Part shown: one piece after another, positions 38,733 to 46,996 of the stretch | Layout: each line of letters begins with the position of its first letter | Numbering within the stretch: the first letter of the stretch is position 1 | Source of the DNA: Burkholderiaceae bacterium | GTDB taxonomy: Bacteria > Pseudomonadota > Gammaproteobacteria > Burkholderiales > Burkholderiaceae | Assembly: GCA_021166835.1 (NCBI GenBank) | Contig: JAJPEN010000002.1 | Location: forward strand, 21,413-85,412 | Reading direction: 5' to 3' | DNA length: 64,000 nucleotides | Program-made: the position numbers and the translations under genes | The notes under the pieces: model-generated | The model's input: only the letters and a program-made list of their open reading frames with translations | What the model was told of the DNA's origin: nothing | Databases searched by the model: none

Positions 38733-40045
38733 GCCCTCGTATATGTGCTCGGGAATGTGACGCGAAACGTCGTGCCCTTGCCCGCCTCCGTTTGCAGCTC
38801 GAGGCTCGCGTCGAGCAATTCGCAAAGCCGCTTGACAATCGACAATCCGATGCCTTCGCCAGCAGGTTCTCGGGCGTTTACCGATCGCGATGCCAAGGTC
38901 GGCGCGGCGACGGCATTCGCCGAGGATTCACCAGCCCTCCGTGCATCCGTTTCGATCGCCTGGGCGTCGCGCGTAGCCGCCTCGAGCGCGGCAGAAAGGG
39001 GCGCGGTGACCTGCGTTCCAAGCCCAGGGCCGGTATCCTGAACGCACATTACCCATCTTTTCGGGGCCTCCGTCGCTTCCTGCCACATCACTCTTACGCC
39101 GCCGCGCTCGGTGTAACGCAGCGCGTTGAGCAGCAGATTCTGTGCGATACGCCGGACTTTCACCTCATCCCCTTCGACAACCAGGCTCTTCGGTCCTTCG
39201 GTTTCCAGGAAGAGCTGCCGACCTGCGGCAGCAAGTTCGGCGTTGGCGCACAGGTCCGTGAGGAGCTTGCCGGCGTCGAACGGCCTGACTTCCCGGGTTT
39301 CGTGGCCGGCGTCGAGACGCGCCTGCATCGTGAGGTCGTTCAGCAAGGCATGCAGGGAGGCGACGCCACTTTCGAGCATGCGCAACCACTTCTCCAGGGC
39401 TGGCTCGCTCGAAGCCGTCATCTGCAGCGCGCTTGTCACATTGCGCACAACACCGAGGTTGCCGCGCAGGTCATGCGTTGCCTCCCGCCAGGCTTCGGCG
39501 CGTTGTTGTTCGAGTTCGGCGAGCTGAGCCAGCGCATTCTCGAGCGAGCGTACGCGGCCGGCCGCCTGTGCCCGCTGCAGCCGCACATACTGAGCCATGC
39601 TCTCGCTCATGCCTGCGACCGAGAATTCGGAAAACAGGCGCCACGCCGCCGACGAGGCAGCCGGATCGAGGCCCGGACGGGCTGTTACGTACGCCGTCAG
39701 TTCATCGGCGAGACATGCGTTCAAAGAAATCCACTCACGCATCACCTCCTGCTCGTTGTATCCCTGCTGCCACCGCTGGAGACCATGGCCTTCCGCGTTC
39801 TCCGTCTCCTCCTGTTGCGCCTCGAGCGACTCTCGAATGTACGTTGCTCGCAATTTGCGCTCGAGCGCGTCCAGCATGGCGGGGATATGGTCGTAGAACT
39901 GGGTCCGTGAGAGCGTCGCCGGGGTCGTGAGGTTCGGATCGTTCCGGGCTACGCGGGCCCAGGCAGCGAGGATCGCCGCACGCCGCGTACGCAGATGCTC
40001 GGCCAGGTCGGCGAGCTCGATTTCGATCTGCTCATCTGGATCCAT
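38729..40045 (-). CDS. Sensor histidine kinase with RsbRD-like N-terminal domain
   Basis: A 438-residue soluble kinase (no membrane helix seen). Residues ~10-155 resemble the RsbT co-antagonist (RsbRD) N-terminal domain (RRAAILAAWARVARNDPNLT…). A coiled segment leads to the H-box EATHDLRGNLGVV (His191). The ATPase domain has the N-box QNLLLNALRYT (~302-312), DTGPGLG (~337-343) and GEGIGLSIVKRL (~396). About 50 residues are inserted between the last two. ATG at 40045 was chosen for its AGGAG site; ATG 40090 belongs to a transposase remnant. Base composition is lower in GC than neighbours. No response regulator is adjacent. Confidence 0.85.
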   Translation of the reverse strand: MDPDEQIEIELADLAEHLRTRRAAILAAWARVARNDPNLTTPATLSRTQFYDHIPAMLDALERKLRATYIRESLEAQQEETENAEGHGLQRWQQGYNEQEVMREWISLNACLADELTAYVTARPGLDPAASSAAWRLFSEFSVAGMSESMAQYVRLQRAQAAGRVRSLENALAQLAELEQQRAEAWREATHDLRGNLGVVRNVTSALQMTASSEPALEKWLRMLESGVASLHALLNDLTMQARLDAGHETREVRPFDAGKLLTDLCANAELAAAGRQLFLETEGPKSLVVEGDEVKVRRIAQNLLLNALRYTERGGVRVMWQEATEAPKRWVMCVQDTGPGLGTQVTAPLSAALEAATRDAQAIETDARRAGESSANAVAAPTLASRSVNAREPAGEGIGLSIVKRLCELLDASLELQTEAGKGTTFRVTFPSTYTRA

Positions 40046-40172
40046 CGCAAACTCCTGAACGCTCCTGCTGTATTTTTTCCTCGTGTCCATCGGGTCGACG
40101 TAATCGAGTACCGAGTGGCGCCTGTGCTGATTGTAGAAGCGCTCGATGTAATCGAAGATGTCGGCGGGCGCG
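40046..40172 (-). pseudogene. C-terminal remnant of an IS3-family transposase
   Basis: Minus-strand codons read PADIFDYIERFYNQHRRHSV and then LDYVDPM, the conserved end of IS3-type DDE transposases (…FDYIExFYNxxRRHSxLGYxSPxxFE). Only about 40 codons remain; no catalytic DDE residues and no terminal repeat were found. The frame continues without a stop into the histidine kinase gene, whose apparent longer N-terminus is this remnant. Confidence 0.75.
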
Positions 40173-40220
40173 TCGTCATCGGACGCGGCGGATATTTCCA
40201 GGCTCGCGACGGGCTGCTCG

Positions 40221-40304
40221 GGCTTGCGCCGAACCGCTCGGGGCTCGCGCCGAACCTCTCGGGGCTTGCGACGGACCGTTCGGGCTCGCCCGGAACCGGG
40301 GCGG
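40221..40304 (+). repeat. 21-bp tandem repeat next to the transposase remnant
   Basis: Units starting at 40221, 40242 and 40263, with a shorter, more divergent one at 40284, share the pattern GGGCTTGCGCCGAACCGCTCG-like with a few substitutions. The minus-strand reading would give PERFGAS repeats but no supported gene covers it. It fills the gap between the remnant and trmL. Confidence 0.8.
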
Positions 40305-40331
40305 TCTCGCGGCCGATCCGCGCGGGCCTCG

Positions 40332-40796
40332 TCAAAGCGCCCCTTCGAAACCGAACTGCCGCCAGGCCTCGAACACCGCCACCGCCACCGCGTTCGACAG
40401 ATTCAGGCTGCGGTTGTCCGGGCGCATCGGCAGCCGCAGCCTGTGCTCGGGCGCGAAGCCGTCGAGAACTTCCGGCGGCAACCCGCTCGATTCGCTGCCG
40501 AACACCAGGCAGTCGCCGTGTTCGAAGCGCGTCTCGTAGGGCGAGCGGCGACCCGAGGTGGTGAACGCGAACAGCCGCGCCGGCTGCATCTGTTCGGCGA
40601 AGTCGCTCCACGAGCGGTGCACGCGCATCGCCGCGTGTTCGCGGTAATCGAGGCCCGCGCGGCGCAGCTTCGCCGCATCGAGCGCGAATCCGAGCGGCTC
40701 GACCAGGTGCAGCCGTGCGCCGGTGTTCGCGCACAGGCGGATCACGTTGCCGGTGTTCGGCGCAATCTCGGGATGGACGAGGACGACGTGGATCAT
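40332..40796 (-). CDS. trmL: tRNA (cytidine(34)-2'-O)-methyltransferase
   Basis: A 154-residue SPOUT methyltransferase modifying the wobble base of leucine tRNAs. IHVVLVHPEIAPNTGNVIRL is the family start; then LVEPLGFALDAAKLRRAGLDY, DCLVFGSESSGLPPEVL and the knotted motif LRLPMRPDNRSLNLSNAVAV. The length is standard. The ATG overlaps the comF stop (ATGA). Confidence 0.94.
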   Translation of the reverse strand: MIHVVLVHPEIAPNTGNVIRLCANTGARLHLVEPLGFALDAAKLRRAGLDYREHAAMRVHRSWSDFAEQMQPARLFAFTTSGRRSPYETRFEHGDCLVFGSESSGLPPEVLDGFAPEHRLRLPMRPDNRSLNLSNAVAVAVFEAWRQFGFEGAL

Positions 40797-41530
40797 CGAT
40801 CGGGTGTGCGGGCGACGACGCAGTTGATCACGGATGCCGCTCCCGCGTGCAGCAGCGCCTCGGCGGCGGCCTCGAGTGTCGCACCGGTCGTCATCACGTC
40901 GTCGACGACGACCACGGCGCGGCCGTCGAGCCGTATCGGCGCGTCGAAGGCGCCGTGCAGCGCCGCGCGCCGTTCGCGCGCATGCAGCGTGGAGGCGGGC
41001 GCGCTCTCGCGCCGCCGCGCGAGCAGCCGGTGCTCCAGCGCAAGCGCGCGGCTGCGCGCGAATGCGCGGGCGATCTCGAGCGACTGATTGAAGCCGCGCG
41101 CGGCCAGGCGTCGCGCCGCGAGCGGAACCGCGGTGACGACGACGCAAGACCGCAAACCCGCGGGCAGCGAATCGAGCGCTTCGTCGGCCCGGCGGGCGAG
41201 GCGGCGACCCAGCGGTCGCGCGATCGACGCATCGCGGCCGAACTTCAGCGCGTGCACGACGCGGTCGAGCGGCGCGGCGTAATCGGCGAGCACGACCGTG
41301 CGCGCGCAGGGCGGCGGCGCCGCGAGGCAGTCGCCGCATTCGCATTCGGGATGCGCGGCGACCGGAATCCCGCAGCGGATGCAGCGAGGCGCGCGCGAGC
41401 CCGGCAGGTCGTCTTCGCAGGCGGCGCACAGGCCGGTGGGCTCGTCGCTGCCGCAGACGATGCAGCTCGCCGGCAGGCAGGCATCGGCGAGCGCCGCAAC
41501 GCGGCGGGAGACGACGTGCAATGCGCGCAC
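40793..41530 (-). CDS. comF: ComF-family phosphoribosyltransferase-like protein
   Basis: A 245-residue protein with an N-terminal zinc ribbon (CLPASCIVCG…CAAC, then CIRCG and CECGDC). A PRTase domain follows, with the signature VVVVDDVMTTGATLEAAAEAL and RGFNQSLEIARAFA. ComF proteins assist DNA uptake or act on free DNA ends, and the enzymatic role is unclear. ATG at 41530, divergent from bioC. Confidence 0.9.
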   Translation of the reverse strand: MRALHVVSRRVAALADACLPASCIVCGSDEPTGLCAACEDDLPGSRAPRCIRCGIPVAAHPECECGDCLAAPPPCARTVVLADYAAPLDRVVHALKFGRDASIARPLGRRLARRADEALDSLPAGLRSCVVVTAVPLAARRLAARGFNQSLEIARAFARSRALALEHRLLARRRESAPASTLHARERRAALHGAFDAPIRLDGRAVVVVDDVMTTGATLEAAAEALLHAGAASVINCVVARTPDR

Positions 41531-41582
41531 CGAAGAGCCTTGCGTCGAAGCCGGAATGTGCGCATTGAACCCGACCGCCGCC

Positions 41583-41588
41583 TATACT
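41583..41588 (+). promoter_or_regulatory. Candidate -10 element very close to bioC
   Basis: TATACT ends seven bases before the bioC ATG (41596). If used, transcription would start at or next to the A of the ATG, giving a leaderless message. No good -35 is apparent. Confidence 0.35.
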
Positions 41589-41595
41589 GGGTTCG

Positions 41596-42492
41596 ATGCT
41601 TAGCCCACCCGACATAGACCCTGCGGCGGTACGACGACAGTTCTCGCGCCGCGCGCGGCAGGCGCCGCGCGCCGATTTCCTGTTGCGCGAAGTCGAATCG
41701 AGAATGCTCGAGCGCCTGCCGCTGGTGCGGCTCGCACCGAAGCGCATCGTCGACGTCGGCTGCGGCCGCGGCGAGGGCCTGCTCGCGCTGAAGCGCCAGT
41801 ATCCCGAGGCCGCGCTCGTCGGCGTCGATGCCTCGCTCGGCGCCATTCGGCGCGCCCGCGAGTCGCTCGCGGCGCCGTCGCGCGGATTCTTCGCGCGCAT
41901 GCTGCGTGCGGACGCCGACCCGATCGCCGCGCTGGTCGCCGGCGACGCGCATGCGCTGCCGCTGAAGAACGGCAGCGCCGATCTCGTCTGGTCGAATCTC
42001 GCGCTGCACTGGTTCGAATCGCCGCAGAGCGCGATCGACGAGTGGTATCGCGTGATGCGGCCCGGCGCGCTGCTCGATTTCTCCTTCTTCGGCGTGGACA
42101 CCTTCGCCGAACTGCGCGCGCTCGGCGCGCGCACGATGTCCTTTCACGACATGCACGACATCGGCGACGTGCTGATGGAAGCGGGCTTCTCCGAGCCGGT
42201 GATGGACATGCAGCGCCTGACGCTGTCGTGGAAGACGCCGCAGGCCCTGCTCGACGACGTGCGCGCGCTCGGCGGAAACGCGTTGCGCGGCCGTTTCCGC
42301 GGCCTGCTCGGGCGCCGCTCGCGCGACGAATGGCTGCGCGCCATCGAGTCGTTGCGCGGCGGCGACGGCCTGATCCGCTGCACGGTCGAGATCGTCTTCG
42401 GCCACGCCTGGTGTCCGCAGCGCAAACGCCGCAGCGACGGCCTGGCGTCGATCGAATTCCAGCCGCGCCGTCGCGATGCCGAAGCAGGATGA
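41596..42492 (+). CDS. bioC: Malonyl-ACP O-methyltransferase-like SAM-dependent methyltransferase
   Basis: A 298-residue class I methyltransferase. FSRRARQAPRADFLLREVES, SAM motif I IVDVGCGRGEGLLAL, LVGVDASLGAIRRAR and SADLVWSNLALHWFESPQSA match BioC, which caps malonyl-ACP to start biotin synthesis. It is longer than E. coli BioC by about 45 residues because of an insertion near 85-110 and a C-terminal Arg-rich tail. No other bio genes are nearby, so a related methyltransferase cannot be excluded. Confidence 0.82.
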   Translation: MLSPPDIDPAAVRRQFSRRARQAPRADFLLREVESRMLERLPLVRLAPKRIVDVGCGRGEGLLALKRQYPEAALVGVDASLGAIRRARESLAAPSRGFFARMLRADADPIAALVAGDAHALPLKNGSADLVWSNLALHWFESPQSAIDEWYRVMRPGALLDFSFFGVDTFAELRALGARTMSFHDMHDIGDVLMEAGFSEPVMDMQRLTLSWKTPQALLDDVRALGGNALRGRFRGLLGRRSRDEWLRAIESLRGGDGLIRCTVEIVFGHAWCPQRKRRSDGLASIEFQPRRRDAEAG

Positions 42493-42493
42493 T

Positions 42494-42522
42494 TTGCCGG
42501 CCTGCGGGCCGACTCCTATAAT
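42494..42522 (+). promoter_or_regulatory. Promoter of the cytochrome oxidase operon
   Basis: TTGCCG (42494-42499), a 17-bp spacer and a perfect TATAAT (42517-42522) lie 46 bp before the DUF2244 gene that heads the cta cluster. Confidence 0.65.
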
Positions 42523-42567
42523 GCGGGCCGCCAAGGGGCGCCATGATCCTGATTAAGGAAACGGCGC

Positions 42568-43059
42568 ATGGGTTACCGCTGGTCGTATATCGTCGACTCC
42601 GGTCGACACCAATGGTTGCTCAGGCGCAACTGCGCATTGCGCCCCTGGCAACTCGCTGCGTGGTTCTCCACCGTCTCGCTCGCCGCACTGGCGATCGCTG
42701 CGGTCTGCGCCGCAGGCGGGGCCTGGATCGTGATTCCGTTCGCCATCGCAGAGGCGATCGCGGTGGCCGCGGCCTTCATGGTCTACGCGCGCCACGCGGC
42801 CGACTATGAGCGGATCGAGGCGACGAGCGACGGGCTGGTGGTCGAGTGCGGCCACGGCTCGCGCGTCGACCGCTTCGAGCACGGCGGGCGCCCGGTGCGC
42901 GTCGAGTACGACGCGAAGGCGCGCGAACCGATCCGGCTCGTCGCCGGCGCAGAGACGATCGCGATCGGCCGGTACGTGCCGGACGATTGCAAGACGGTGC
43001 TGGTCCAGCAGTTGAGGGGGGCGCTCGGCGCAGGGCAATGGGCCCGGGGCGGCGGGTGA
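42568..43059 (+). CDS. DUF2244-family membrane protein
   Basis: A 163-residue protein with two adjacent hydrophobic segments (WFSTVSLAALAIAAVCAAGG; AIAVAAAFMVYARHAADYERI) and a cytoplasmic C-terminal domain containing GLVVECGHGSRVDRFE. The family start WSYIVDSGRHQWLLRRNCAL is recognisable. It commonly precedes ctaC in betaproteobacteria and probably aids oxidase assembly; the role is not established. Confidence 0.85.
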   Translation: MGYRWSYIVDSGRHQWLLRRNCALRPWQLAAWFSTVSLAALAIAAVCAAGGAWIVIPFAIAEAIAVAAAFMVYARHAADYERIEATSDGLVVECGHGSRVDRFEHGGRPVRVEYDAKAREPIRLVAGAETIAIGRYVPDDCKTVLVQQLRGALGAGQWARGGG

Positions 43060-43089
43060 AGAACGAAGAACGGGAGACGGAGCGTACGG

Positions 43090-44271
43090 ATGAGACTCGA
43101 ACGTGCCGCAGGCATTCTGGCCTCGGGCTGGCTCGGCGCAGCGTCGTCGGTTGCATTCGCGATCGAAGACCTGCCCGGCGGGCCGAAACGCTGGGGCCTG
43201 AACCTGCAGGATCCGGTCACACAGGTCGCGGCCGACCTGCACTGGATCCACTGGTTCGTGATGTGGGTCTGCGTGGCGATCTTCGTCGTCGTGTTCGGCG
43301 TGATGATCTGGTCGATCATCCATCACCGGAAGGCGAAGGGGCACCGCGCCGCCGACTTCCATGAGAGCACCGCGATCGAGATCGCCTGGACGATCGTCCC
43401 GTTCCTGATCGTCGTCGCGTTGTCCATTCCGGCCACGAAGATGGTGGTCGAGCAGAAGGACACGGCCAACGCCGACGTCACGGTGAAGGCCACCGGCTAC
43501 CAGTGGCGCTGGGGCTACGACTACCTGAACGGCGAAGGCGAGGGCATCTCGTTCCTGTCCACGCTGAAGACGCCGCGCGACCAGATCGACGACCGCCTGT
43601 TCCCCGGCGCCAAGGAGCGGCGCGAGGCGAACAACGCGTACCTGCTCGAGGTCGACAACCCGCTCGTCGTGCCGGTGAACAAGAAGGTGCGCGTCGTCAT
43701 CACCGCCAACGACGTCATCCACGCGTGGATGGTGCCGTCCTTCGGCGTCAAGCAGGACGCGATTCCCGGCTTCGTTCGCGACAGCTGGTTCCGCGCCGAG
43801 AAGGTGGGCGTCTATCGCGGGCAATGCGCCGAGCTTTGCGGCAAGGATCACGCGTTCATGCCGATCGTCGTCGACGTGCGCTCTCAGGAAGACTACGCGA
43901 AGTGGGTCGACGAGAAGAAGGCCGAGATGCGGGCGAAGGCCGAGGATCCGAACAAGGTCTGGGACGTCGCCGACCTGCAGGCGCGCGGCCAGGAAGTGTT
44001 CGCATCCAATTGCGTCGCGTGTCACCAGGTCAACGGCAAGGGCGTTCCCGGCGCCTTCCCGGCGCTGGCCGGATCGAAGGTGGTCCTCGGCGATCCGCAC
44101 GGGCAGATCGACGTCGTGCTGCATGGACGGCCGGGCACCGCGATGGCGTCGTTCAAGCAGCTGTCCGACACGGATCTCGCGGCGGTGATCACCTACACGC
44201 GCCACGCCTGGGGCAACGAAGCGAAGGACGGGCTCGTGCAGCCCGCCGAGATCGCCTCCGCGCGGAAATGA
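43090..44271 (+). CDS. ctaC: Cytochrome c oxidase subunit II with fused cytochrome c domain
   Basis: A 393-residue inner-membrane subunit. A signal segment and two helices ([36 protein letters not shown]) precede the cupredoxin domain. The CuA site is [16 protein letters not shown] (two Cys, His and Met), with a further His in VIHAWMVPS. The C-terminal ~100 residues form a class I cytochrome c domain with [11 protein letters not shown] and an axial Met around GTAMASF. This makes a caa3-like entry path for electrons. First structural oxidase gene of the operon. Confidence 0.96.
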   Translation: MRLERAAGILASGWLGAASSVAFAIEDLPGGPKRWGLNLQDPVTQVAADLHWIHWFVMWVCVAIFVVVFGVMIWSIIHHRKAKGHRAADFHESTAIEIAWTIVPFLIVVALSIPATKMVVEQKDTANADVTVKATGYQWRWGYDYLNGEGEGISFLSTLKTPRDQIDDRLFPGAKERREANNAYLLEVDNPLVVPVNKKVRVVITANDVIHAWMVPSFGVKQDAIPGFVRDSWFRAEKVGVYRGQCAELCGKDHAFMPIVVDVRSQEDYAKWVDEKKAEMRAKAEDPNKVWDVADLQARGQEVFASNCVACHQVNGKGVPGAFPALAGSKVVLGDPHGQIDVVLHGRPGTAMASFKQLSDTDLAAVITYTRHAWGNEAKDGLVQPAEIASARK

Positions 44272-44368
44272 CGCGCACCGGCGCAGCGCACGGCAACGAA
44301 CGAAAGGAACGGCGGGCCGCCACGGGCGGCGCGCCGAACGGAACGCAGCGAGTCAGGAGTACGAAGAA

Positions 44369-45961
44369 ATGAGTGCAGTCCTCGGTCAGCACGGCGGCGC
44401 GGCACACGACCACTCGCACGAGCATCCGCACGGCTGGCGCCGGTGGCTGTTCGCGACGAACCACAAGGACATCGGGACGATGTACCTGGTGTTCTCGTTC
44501 ACCATGTTCCTGGTGGGCGGGATCAACGCGCTGCTGCTGCGCACCGAGCTGTTCGAGCCCGGCCTGCAGATCGTCGAGCCCGAGTTCTTCAACCAGCTCA
44601 CCACGATGCACGGGCTGCTGATGATCTTCGGCGCGATCATGCCCGCCTTCGTCGGCTTCGCGAACTGGCAGGTGCCGCTGATGATCGGCGCCTCCGACAT
44701 GGCCTTCGCCCGGATGAACAACTTCAGCTTCTGGCTGCTGCCGGTCGGAGCGCTGCTGCTGATCAGCTCCTACTTCGTTCCCGGCGGGGCGAACGCCGCG
44801 GGCTGGACGATGTACGCGCCGCTGTCGGTGCAGATGGGCCCGGGGATGGACCTCGCGATCTTCGCCATCCACATCCTGGGCGCCAGCTCGATCATGGGCG
44901 CGATCAACATCATCACCACCATCCTGAACATGCGCGCGCCCGGCATGACGCTGATGAAGATGCCGATGTTCTGCTGGGGATGGCTGATCACCGCCTACCT
45001 GCTGCTGGTGGTCATGCCGGTGCTGGCGGGCGCCGTCACGATGGTGCTCTTCGACCGGCACTTCGGCACGTCGTTCTTCAACGCGGCCGGCGGCGGCGAC
45101 CCGGTGATGTTCCAGCACGTGTTCTGGTTCTTCGGCCACCCCGAGGTCTACATCATGATCCTGCCCGCCTTCGGGATCATCAGCGAGGTGATTCCCACCT
45201 TCGCGCGCAAGAAGCTGTTCGGCTACGCCTCGATGGTCTACGCGATGGCGGCGATCGCGATCCTGTCGTGCATCGTCTGGGCGCACCACATGTTCACCAC
45301 CGGCATGCCGGTCACCGGGCAGCTGTTCTTCATGTACGCGACGATGCTGATCGCGGTGCCCACCGGGGTGAAGGTCTTCAACTGGACGGCGACGATGTGG
45401 CGCGGCTCGATGAGCTTCGAGACGCCGATGCTGTGGGCGGTGGGCTTCATCTTCGTGTTCGTCATCGGCGGCTTCACCGGCGTCATCGTCGCGCTGGCCC
45501 CGCTCGACCTGCAGCTGCACGACACCTACTACGTGGTGGCGCACTTCCACTACGTGCTGGTGGCCGGGTCGCTGTTCGCGATGTTCGCCGGCGCCTACTA
45601 CTGGCTGCCGAAATGGACCGGCCGCATGTACGACGAGAAGCTCGGCAAGTGGCATTTCTGGCTGTCGATGTTCTTCTTCAACCTCACGTTCTTCCCGATG
45701 CACTTCCTCGGGCTGGCCGGCATGCCGCGCCGCTATGCCGACTACCCGATGCAGTTCGCCGACTTCAACGCGATCATCACGGTGGGCGCGTTCGGCTTCG
45801 GCATCTCGCAGCTGATCCTGCCGTGGGTGGTGATCAAGTGCCTGCGCGGCCAGGGCGAGAAGGCGACGGACCGCGTCTGGGAGGGTTCGCACGGCCTCGA
45901 ATGGACGGTGCCCAGCCCCGCGCCCTTCCACACCTTCGAGACCCCGCCGGTGCTGAAGTGA
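44369..45961 (+). CDS. ctaD: Cytochrome c oxidase subunit I
   Basis: A 530-residue, 12-helix catalytic subunit carrying haem a and the a3-CuB centre. [52 protein letters not shown] (CuB His and the cross-linked Tyr), [13 protein letters not shown] [14 protein letters not shown], and [15 protein letters not shown] (haem ligands) are all present. A His-rich N-terminal tail is normal for this group. The stop overlaps the GTG of the next small gene. Confidence 0.97.
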   Translation: MSAVLGQHGGAAHDHSHEHPHGWRRWLFATNHKDIGTMYLVFSFTMFLVGGINALLLRTELFEPGLQIVEPEFFNQLTTMHGLLMIFGAIMPAFVGFANWQVPLMIGASDMAFARMNNFSFWLLPVGALLLISSYFVPGGANAAGWTMYAPLSVQMGPGMDLAIFAIHILGASSIMGAINIITTILNMRAPGMTLMKMPMFCWGWLITAYLLLVVMPVLAGAVTMVLFDRHFGTSFFNAAGGGDPVMFQHVFWFFGHPEVYIMILPAFGIISEVIPTFARKKLFGYASMVYAMAAIAILSCIVWAHHMFTTGMPVTGQLFFMYATMLIAVPTGVKVFNWTATMWRGSMSFETPMLWAVGFIFVFVIGGFTGVIVALAPLDLQLHDTYYVVAHFHYVLVAGSLFAMFAGAYYWLPKWTGRMYDEKLGKWHFWLSMFFFNLTFFPMHFLGLAGMPRRYADYPMQFADFNAIITVGAFGFGISQLILPWVVIKCLRGQGEKATDRVWEGSHGLEWTVPSPAPFHTFETPPVLK

Positions 45962-46059
45962 GCGCGCGCGGCAACCTGCGCACGGCGTTGATCCTGGCGT
46001 CGATCGCGATCGCGTTGTTCGTCGGCGTGATCGTCGATCGCTGGCTGAACGGAGGCTGA
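45958..46059 (+). CDS. Cytochrome oxidase small assembly protein (33 residues)
   Basis: A GTG overlapping the ctaD stop (GTGA) opens 34 codons: a basic start ([11 protein letters not shown]) and one helix ([20 protein letters not shown]) ending GG. Such single-helix proteins between ctaD and ctaG are a recurrent feature of Burkholderiales. It is too short for routine gene calling. The role is inferred from position. Confidence 0.75.
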   Translation: MSARGNLRTALILASIAIALFVGVIVDRWLNGG

Positions 46060-46060
46060 G

Positions 46061-46723
46061 CTGAAGCAGCACGAGGAAGGCGGGCAGCCGCGGGAGGGCG
46101 ATCAACCGCAGGGGCAAGCGCGTGCCGGCGGCGGAACCCCGCCGTCGGCAGCGGGCCGCGCGAACCTGCGAATGGTGGGCAATCTCGCCATCGTCTGCGC
46201 CGTGATGTTCGCGTTCGGCTTCGCACTGATTCCGCTGTACGACGCGTTCTGCGAAGTCACCGGAATCAACAACCTGGTGAAGGCCGACCGCGGTGCGGCA
46301 TCGTTCGCGCGCAACACGCAGGTGGACCTCACGCGCAAGGTCGTCGTCGAGTTCGACGCCAACGGCCGCGGCGCCTGGCGCTTCAAGCCCGAGGTGAACG
46401 CGCTCGAGGTGCACCCGGGCGAACTGGTCACCGTCGTCTACGACCTCGTCAACACGCGCGACGTCGAGACGGTCGGGCAGGCCGTGCCCAGCTACGCGCC
46501 GCAGCAGTCGGCGCCGTATTTCCGCAAGCTCGAGTGCTTCTGCTTCGAGCAGCAGGCGCTCGGCGCGCACGAGCAGAAGAAGTTCCCGGTCGTCTTCGTC
46601 ATCGACCCGAAGCTGCCGAAGGACGTGAACACGATCACGCTGTCGTACACGTTCTTCGAAGTGGCCGGCCGGGGCGGCAAGACGGCCGGCGTCCCGGCAG
46701 CGGGCGGTGGTCGTGACGGGTAG
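46061..46723 (+). CDS. ctaG: Cytochrome c oxidase assembly protein CtaG/Cox11
   Basis: This protein inserts copper into CuB of subunit I. One N-terminal helix (IVCAVMFAFGFALIPLYDAF) precedes a periplasmic immunoglobulin-like domain with the copper-binding LECFCFEQQ and VDLTRKVVVEFDANGRGAW. The first ATG (46172) would begin inside the conserved N-terminal part (RxMVGNL) and leave almost no cytoplasmic tail. The 37 codons upstream show coding-type GC-rich third positions, and CTG at 46061 has GGAGG five bases upstream; an in-frame stop lies at 46046. I therefore place the start at CTG; ATG 46172 is the conservative option. Confidence 0.92.
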   Translation: MKQHEEGGQPREGDQPQGQARAGGGTPPSAAGRANLRMVGNLAIVCAVMFAFGFALIPLYDAFCEVTGINNLVKADRGAASFARNTQVDLTRKVVVEFDANGRGAWRFKPEVNALEVHPGELVTVVYDLVNTRDVETVGQAVPSYAPQQSAPYFRKLECFCFEQQALGAHEQKKFPVVFVIDPKLPKDVNTITLSYTFFEVAGRGGKTAGVPAAGGGRDG

Positions 46724-46964
46724 CGGGGGAGAGGGGGCGATTTCGCGGGACGGCCGGGAAGACGAGGGGCAGCGCGCGGCAGGCGCGAGGGGCTTCGCCG
46801 ATGCGCTGCGGGCGGTGGCCTGGGCCTTCTTCGGCGTGCGCAAGCGGCGCTCCTTCGAGCGCGACGTGCACCTGAACCCGGTGCACGTGGTGCTGGTCGG
46901 CCTGCTGCTCGCGGCCGTGTTCGTCGGGGTGCTGGTGATGCTCGCCCGCTTCGCCGCGGGTTGA
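46707..46964 (+). CDS. DUF2970-family small membrane protein
   Basis: An 85-residue protein with a hydrophilic Gly/Arg-rich start and a conserved core ALRAVAWAFFGVRKRRSFER followed by one helix (VHVVLVGLLLAAVFVGVLV). It overlaps the ctaG 3' end by 17 bp and precedes ctaE, the standard place for DUF2970. GTG 46707 or 46713 can start it. The function is unknown, presumably oxidase-linked. Confidence 0.8.
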   Translation: MVVTGSGGEGAISRDGREDEGQRAAGARGFADALRAVAWAFFGVRKRRSFERDVHLNPVHVVLVGLLLAAVFVGVLVMLARFAAG

Positions 46965-46996
46965 TGGGAACAACGGATCTTCACGGGAGACAGGAC

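Noticed and set aside
39949..40734. Minus-strand frame with PERFGAS repeats between trmL and the kinase
   Set aside because: Upstream it is a shadow of trmL, downstream a shadow of the kinase; the repeats reflect the 21-bp DNA repeat and no start with a ribosome site is present.
43090..44271. Cytochrome c domain on oxidase subunit II considered as a novel fusion
   Set aside because: caa3-type subunit II with a C-terminal cytochrome c domain is well known, so it is only annotated.
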